From: Rhodospirillaceae bacterium
GTDB lineage: Bacteria; Pseudomonadota; Alphaproteobacteria; UBA828
NCBI GenBank assembly: GCA_002728135.1
Contig: PBVE01000009.1
Location: 1 to 64,000 of the forward strand
Reading direction: 5' to 3'
DNA length: 64,000 nucleotides
The translations under genes and the position numbers were made by a program. The notes under the pieces were generated by a model. That model did no database searches. It was not told the origin of the DNA and saw nothing but the letters and a program-made list of their open reading frames with translations. Shown piece after piece: positions 62,862-64,000 of the stretch. Numbering within the stretch: the stretch's first letter is position 1; each line of letters begins with the position of its first letter.

Positions 62862-64000
62862 GTGTTTTCTCAGGTAATTAAGGATAATTTCCTTGGTCTT
62901 CGATCAAATGGTTGGCAAACCTTAGCGCTACTTTTTACCTTAGTATTGTTAGCACCAATTGTAGCGATCTTTTATGTTGCTTCCGGAAACAGCGAAGGGC
63001 TTTGGGAGCATTTAATAGATAGTGTTATCCCTCGATATGTTCTTAACACATTGGGCTTAATGTTAGGTGTAGCAATTGTATCTCTGATTTTTGGAGTTTC
63101 AACGGCATGGATTGTAGTTAAATATGATTTCAAGTTCCGTAGAGTTTTTGAATGGCTATTATTGTTACCTGCCGCAATTCCTGCCTATTTAATAGCATAC
63201 ACATACGCTGATTTTTTGGAATTTTCTGGCCCAATCCAGACTGGAATAAGGTGGCTTTTTGGTTGGGAAAAAGCTACAGATTACTGGTTTCCTGAAATAC
63301 GTTCTTTGCCGGGTGCCTGTATTTTAATGGGTGCAGTTCTATATCCATATGTTTATGTTATGGCTCGTGTATCATTTTTGCTTATTCCAAGTTCGTTTTT
63401 TGATGTCGGCTTGTTAGCAAATAGAAATATCTTTATCGCTGTAGCCCTCCCAATTGCAAGGCCTGCTATAGCTGCAGGTTTAGCCCTTGTTTTAATGGAG
63501 ACTGTATCAGATTTTGGGGTGGTGGAATATTTTGCAATAGAAACACTTACCCTAGGTATATTCAATGTTTGGCTTGGAATGAATAATATCACAGCAGCTG
63601 CACAAATTGCATGCTTATGCTTTGTTTTTATAATTCTTCTCATAGCGATGGAGGTAATTTCCAGGGCTCGCCAAAAATTTGCCGACACAACTAAAAAATC
63701 TAAATCAATTTCTCCAACAAAACTGAGTGGATTAAAGGTAGCGGGTTGTTGGATCGTCTGTTGTCTACCAATAATAATTGGTTTTTTCTTACCAGTTGGT
63801 GTCTTATTAGGTTTCATAGTAAAGGGATATAGTGTTGACCTCAACGTTGAACTTGGGGCGGCAGCACTAAATAGTTTATTGATTGGTATTTCTGTTGCTT
63901 GTTTAGTTCTTTTTCTATCATCTGTAATGTTATTTACGGCGAATTATAAAGGTGATTTCCTTATGCGGCGTTTGGTGGGACTCGCCTCTATAGGGTATGC
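62862..64000 (+). CDS. fbpB: Fe(III) ABC transporter permease FbpB-like (incomplete at right edge)
   Basis: Membrane channel of the ferric importer. An open frame with GTG start at 62862, directly after the fbpA stop, runs to the window end (about 379 codons). It begins VFSQVIKDNFLGLRSNGW and shows several helices, ALLFTLVLLAPIVAIFYVA being the first, with the family segment YVLNTLGLMLGVAIVS and the EAA-loop region LPIARPAIAAGLALVLMETV, VSDFGVVEYFAI. A long linker follows before the second half begins near residue 285. FbpB proteins are usually two fused permease halves, so about a third is missing. An ATPase gene should follow outside the window. Confidence 0.88.
   Translation, partial: MFSQVIKDNFLGLRSNGWQTLALLFTLVLLAPIVAIFYVASGNSEGLWEHLIDSVIPRYVLNTLGLMLGVAIVSLIFGVSTAWIVVKYDFKFRRVFEWLLLLPAAIPAYLIAYTYADFLEFSGPIQTGIRWLFGWEKATDYWFPEIRSLPGACILMGAVLYPYVYVMARVSFLLIPSSFFDVGLLANRNIFIAVALPIARPAIAAGLALVLMETVSDFGVVEYFAIETLTLGIFNVWLGMNNITAAAQIACLCFVFIILLIAMEVISRARQKFADTTKKSKSISPTKLSGLKVAGCWIVCCLPIIIGFFLPVGVLLGFIVKGYSVDLNVELGAAALNSLLIGISVACLVLFLSSVMLFTANYKGDFLMRRLVGLASIGY

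Overview
The window is a gene-dense, clearly AT-rich chromosome segment from an alphaproteobacterium. The evidence is syntenic: rpoZ-rsh-DUF2062-pdxJ-acpS-lepB-rnc-era-recO, and bamE / cytochrome bc1 chaperone-DUF177-rpmF-plsX-fabH-ihfA-merR, are both characteristic alphaproteobacterial gene orders. Low G+C, short intergenic gaps, an H+-pyrophosphatase and absence of mobile DNA fit a free-living, streamlined, probably marine aerobe; the exact lineage cannot be named from sequence alone. No rRNA, CRISPR, phage or insertion sequence was seen; there is one tRNA (Pro-GGG).

Layout. 1-850: a Fur-type promoter region firing left out of the window, then a small secreted protein. 947-3538: pyrimidine genes pyrD, pyrF (convergent) and pyrE. 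3566-6582: a tandem repeat, isocitrate lyase, and a divergent ScfR-type regulator with a perfect inverted repeat between them (glyoxylate shunt control). 6635-13141: MlaA, threonine dehydratase-like enzyme, lytic transglycosylase, dapA, smpB, uracil-DNA glycosylase. 13327-24246: folK, then rpoZ-rsh and the pdxJ to recO cluster, and parC. 24346-28012: biotin genes bioF / bioB-bioA. 28074-32426: SLC13-type transporter, hemB, metY. 32769-39243: a valine-degradation operon (isobutyryl-CoA dehydrogenase, 3-hydroxyisobutyryl-CoA hydrolase, 3-hydroxyisobutyrate dehydrogenase) joined to a molybdopterin oxidoreductase, followed by convergent glutaryl-CoA dehydrogenase. 39566-46671: rpiB, glyA, nrdR, ribD-ribE-ribBX-ribH, nusB, thiL, largely overlapping or closely packed. 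46954-54264: hppA, bamE, lipid/ribosome cluster, tRNA-Pro. 54324-58004: assorted genes (SnoaL-like, SRAP, panC, Fe-alcohol dehydrogenase) plus an unlisted 47-residue membrane peptide. 58201-64000: a secreted hydrolase and, divergent from it behind a Fur box, an apparent iron-uptake operon: DUF4856 protein, membrane fatty-acid-hydroxylase-family protein, FbpA-like Fe(III)-binding protein, and an FbpB-like permease (GTG start) that runs off the right edge.

The most interesting material is at the two ends. Both carry near-canonical alphaproteobacterial Fur boxes. At the right end the box sits before an operon that couples a standard Fe(III) ABC importer with two proteins (DUF4856 and a di-iron hydroxylase-like membrane protein) that have no established place in iron uptake. 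Other points of interest are the degenerate GTP cyclohydrolase domain of RibBX, the aceA/ScfR operator candidate, the non-lipoprotein MlaA with an N-terminal extension, and the molybdoenzyme attached to valine catabolism. All functional calls are by reading of motifs and gene order; no database search was run.
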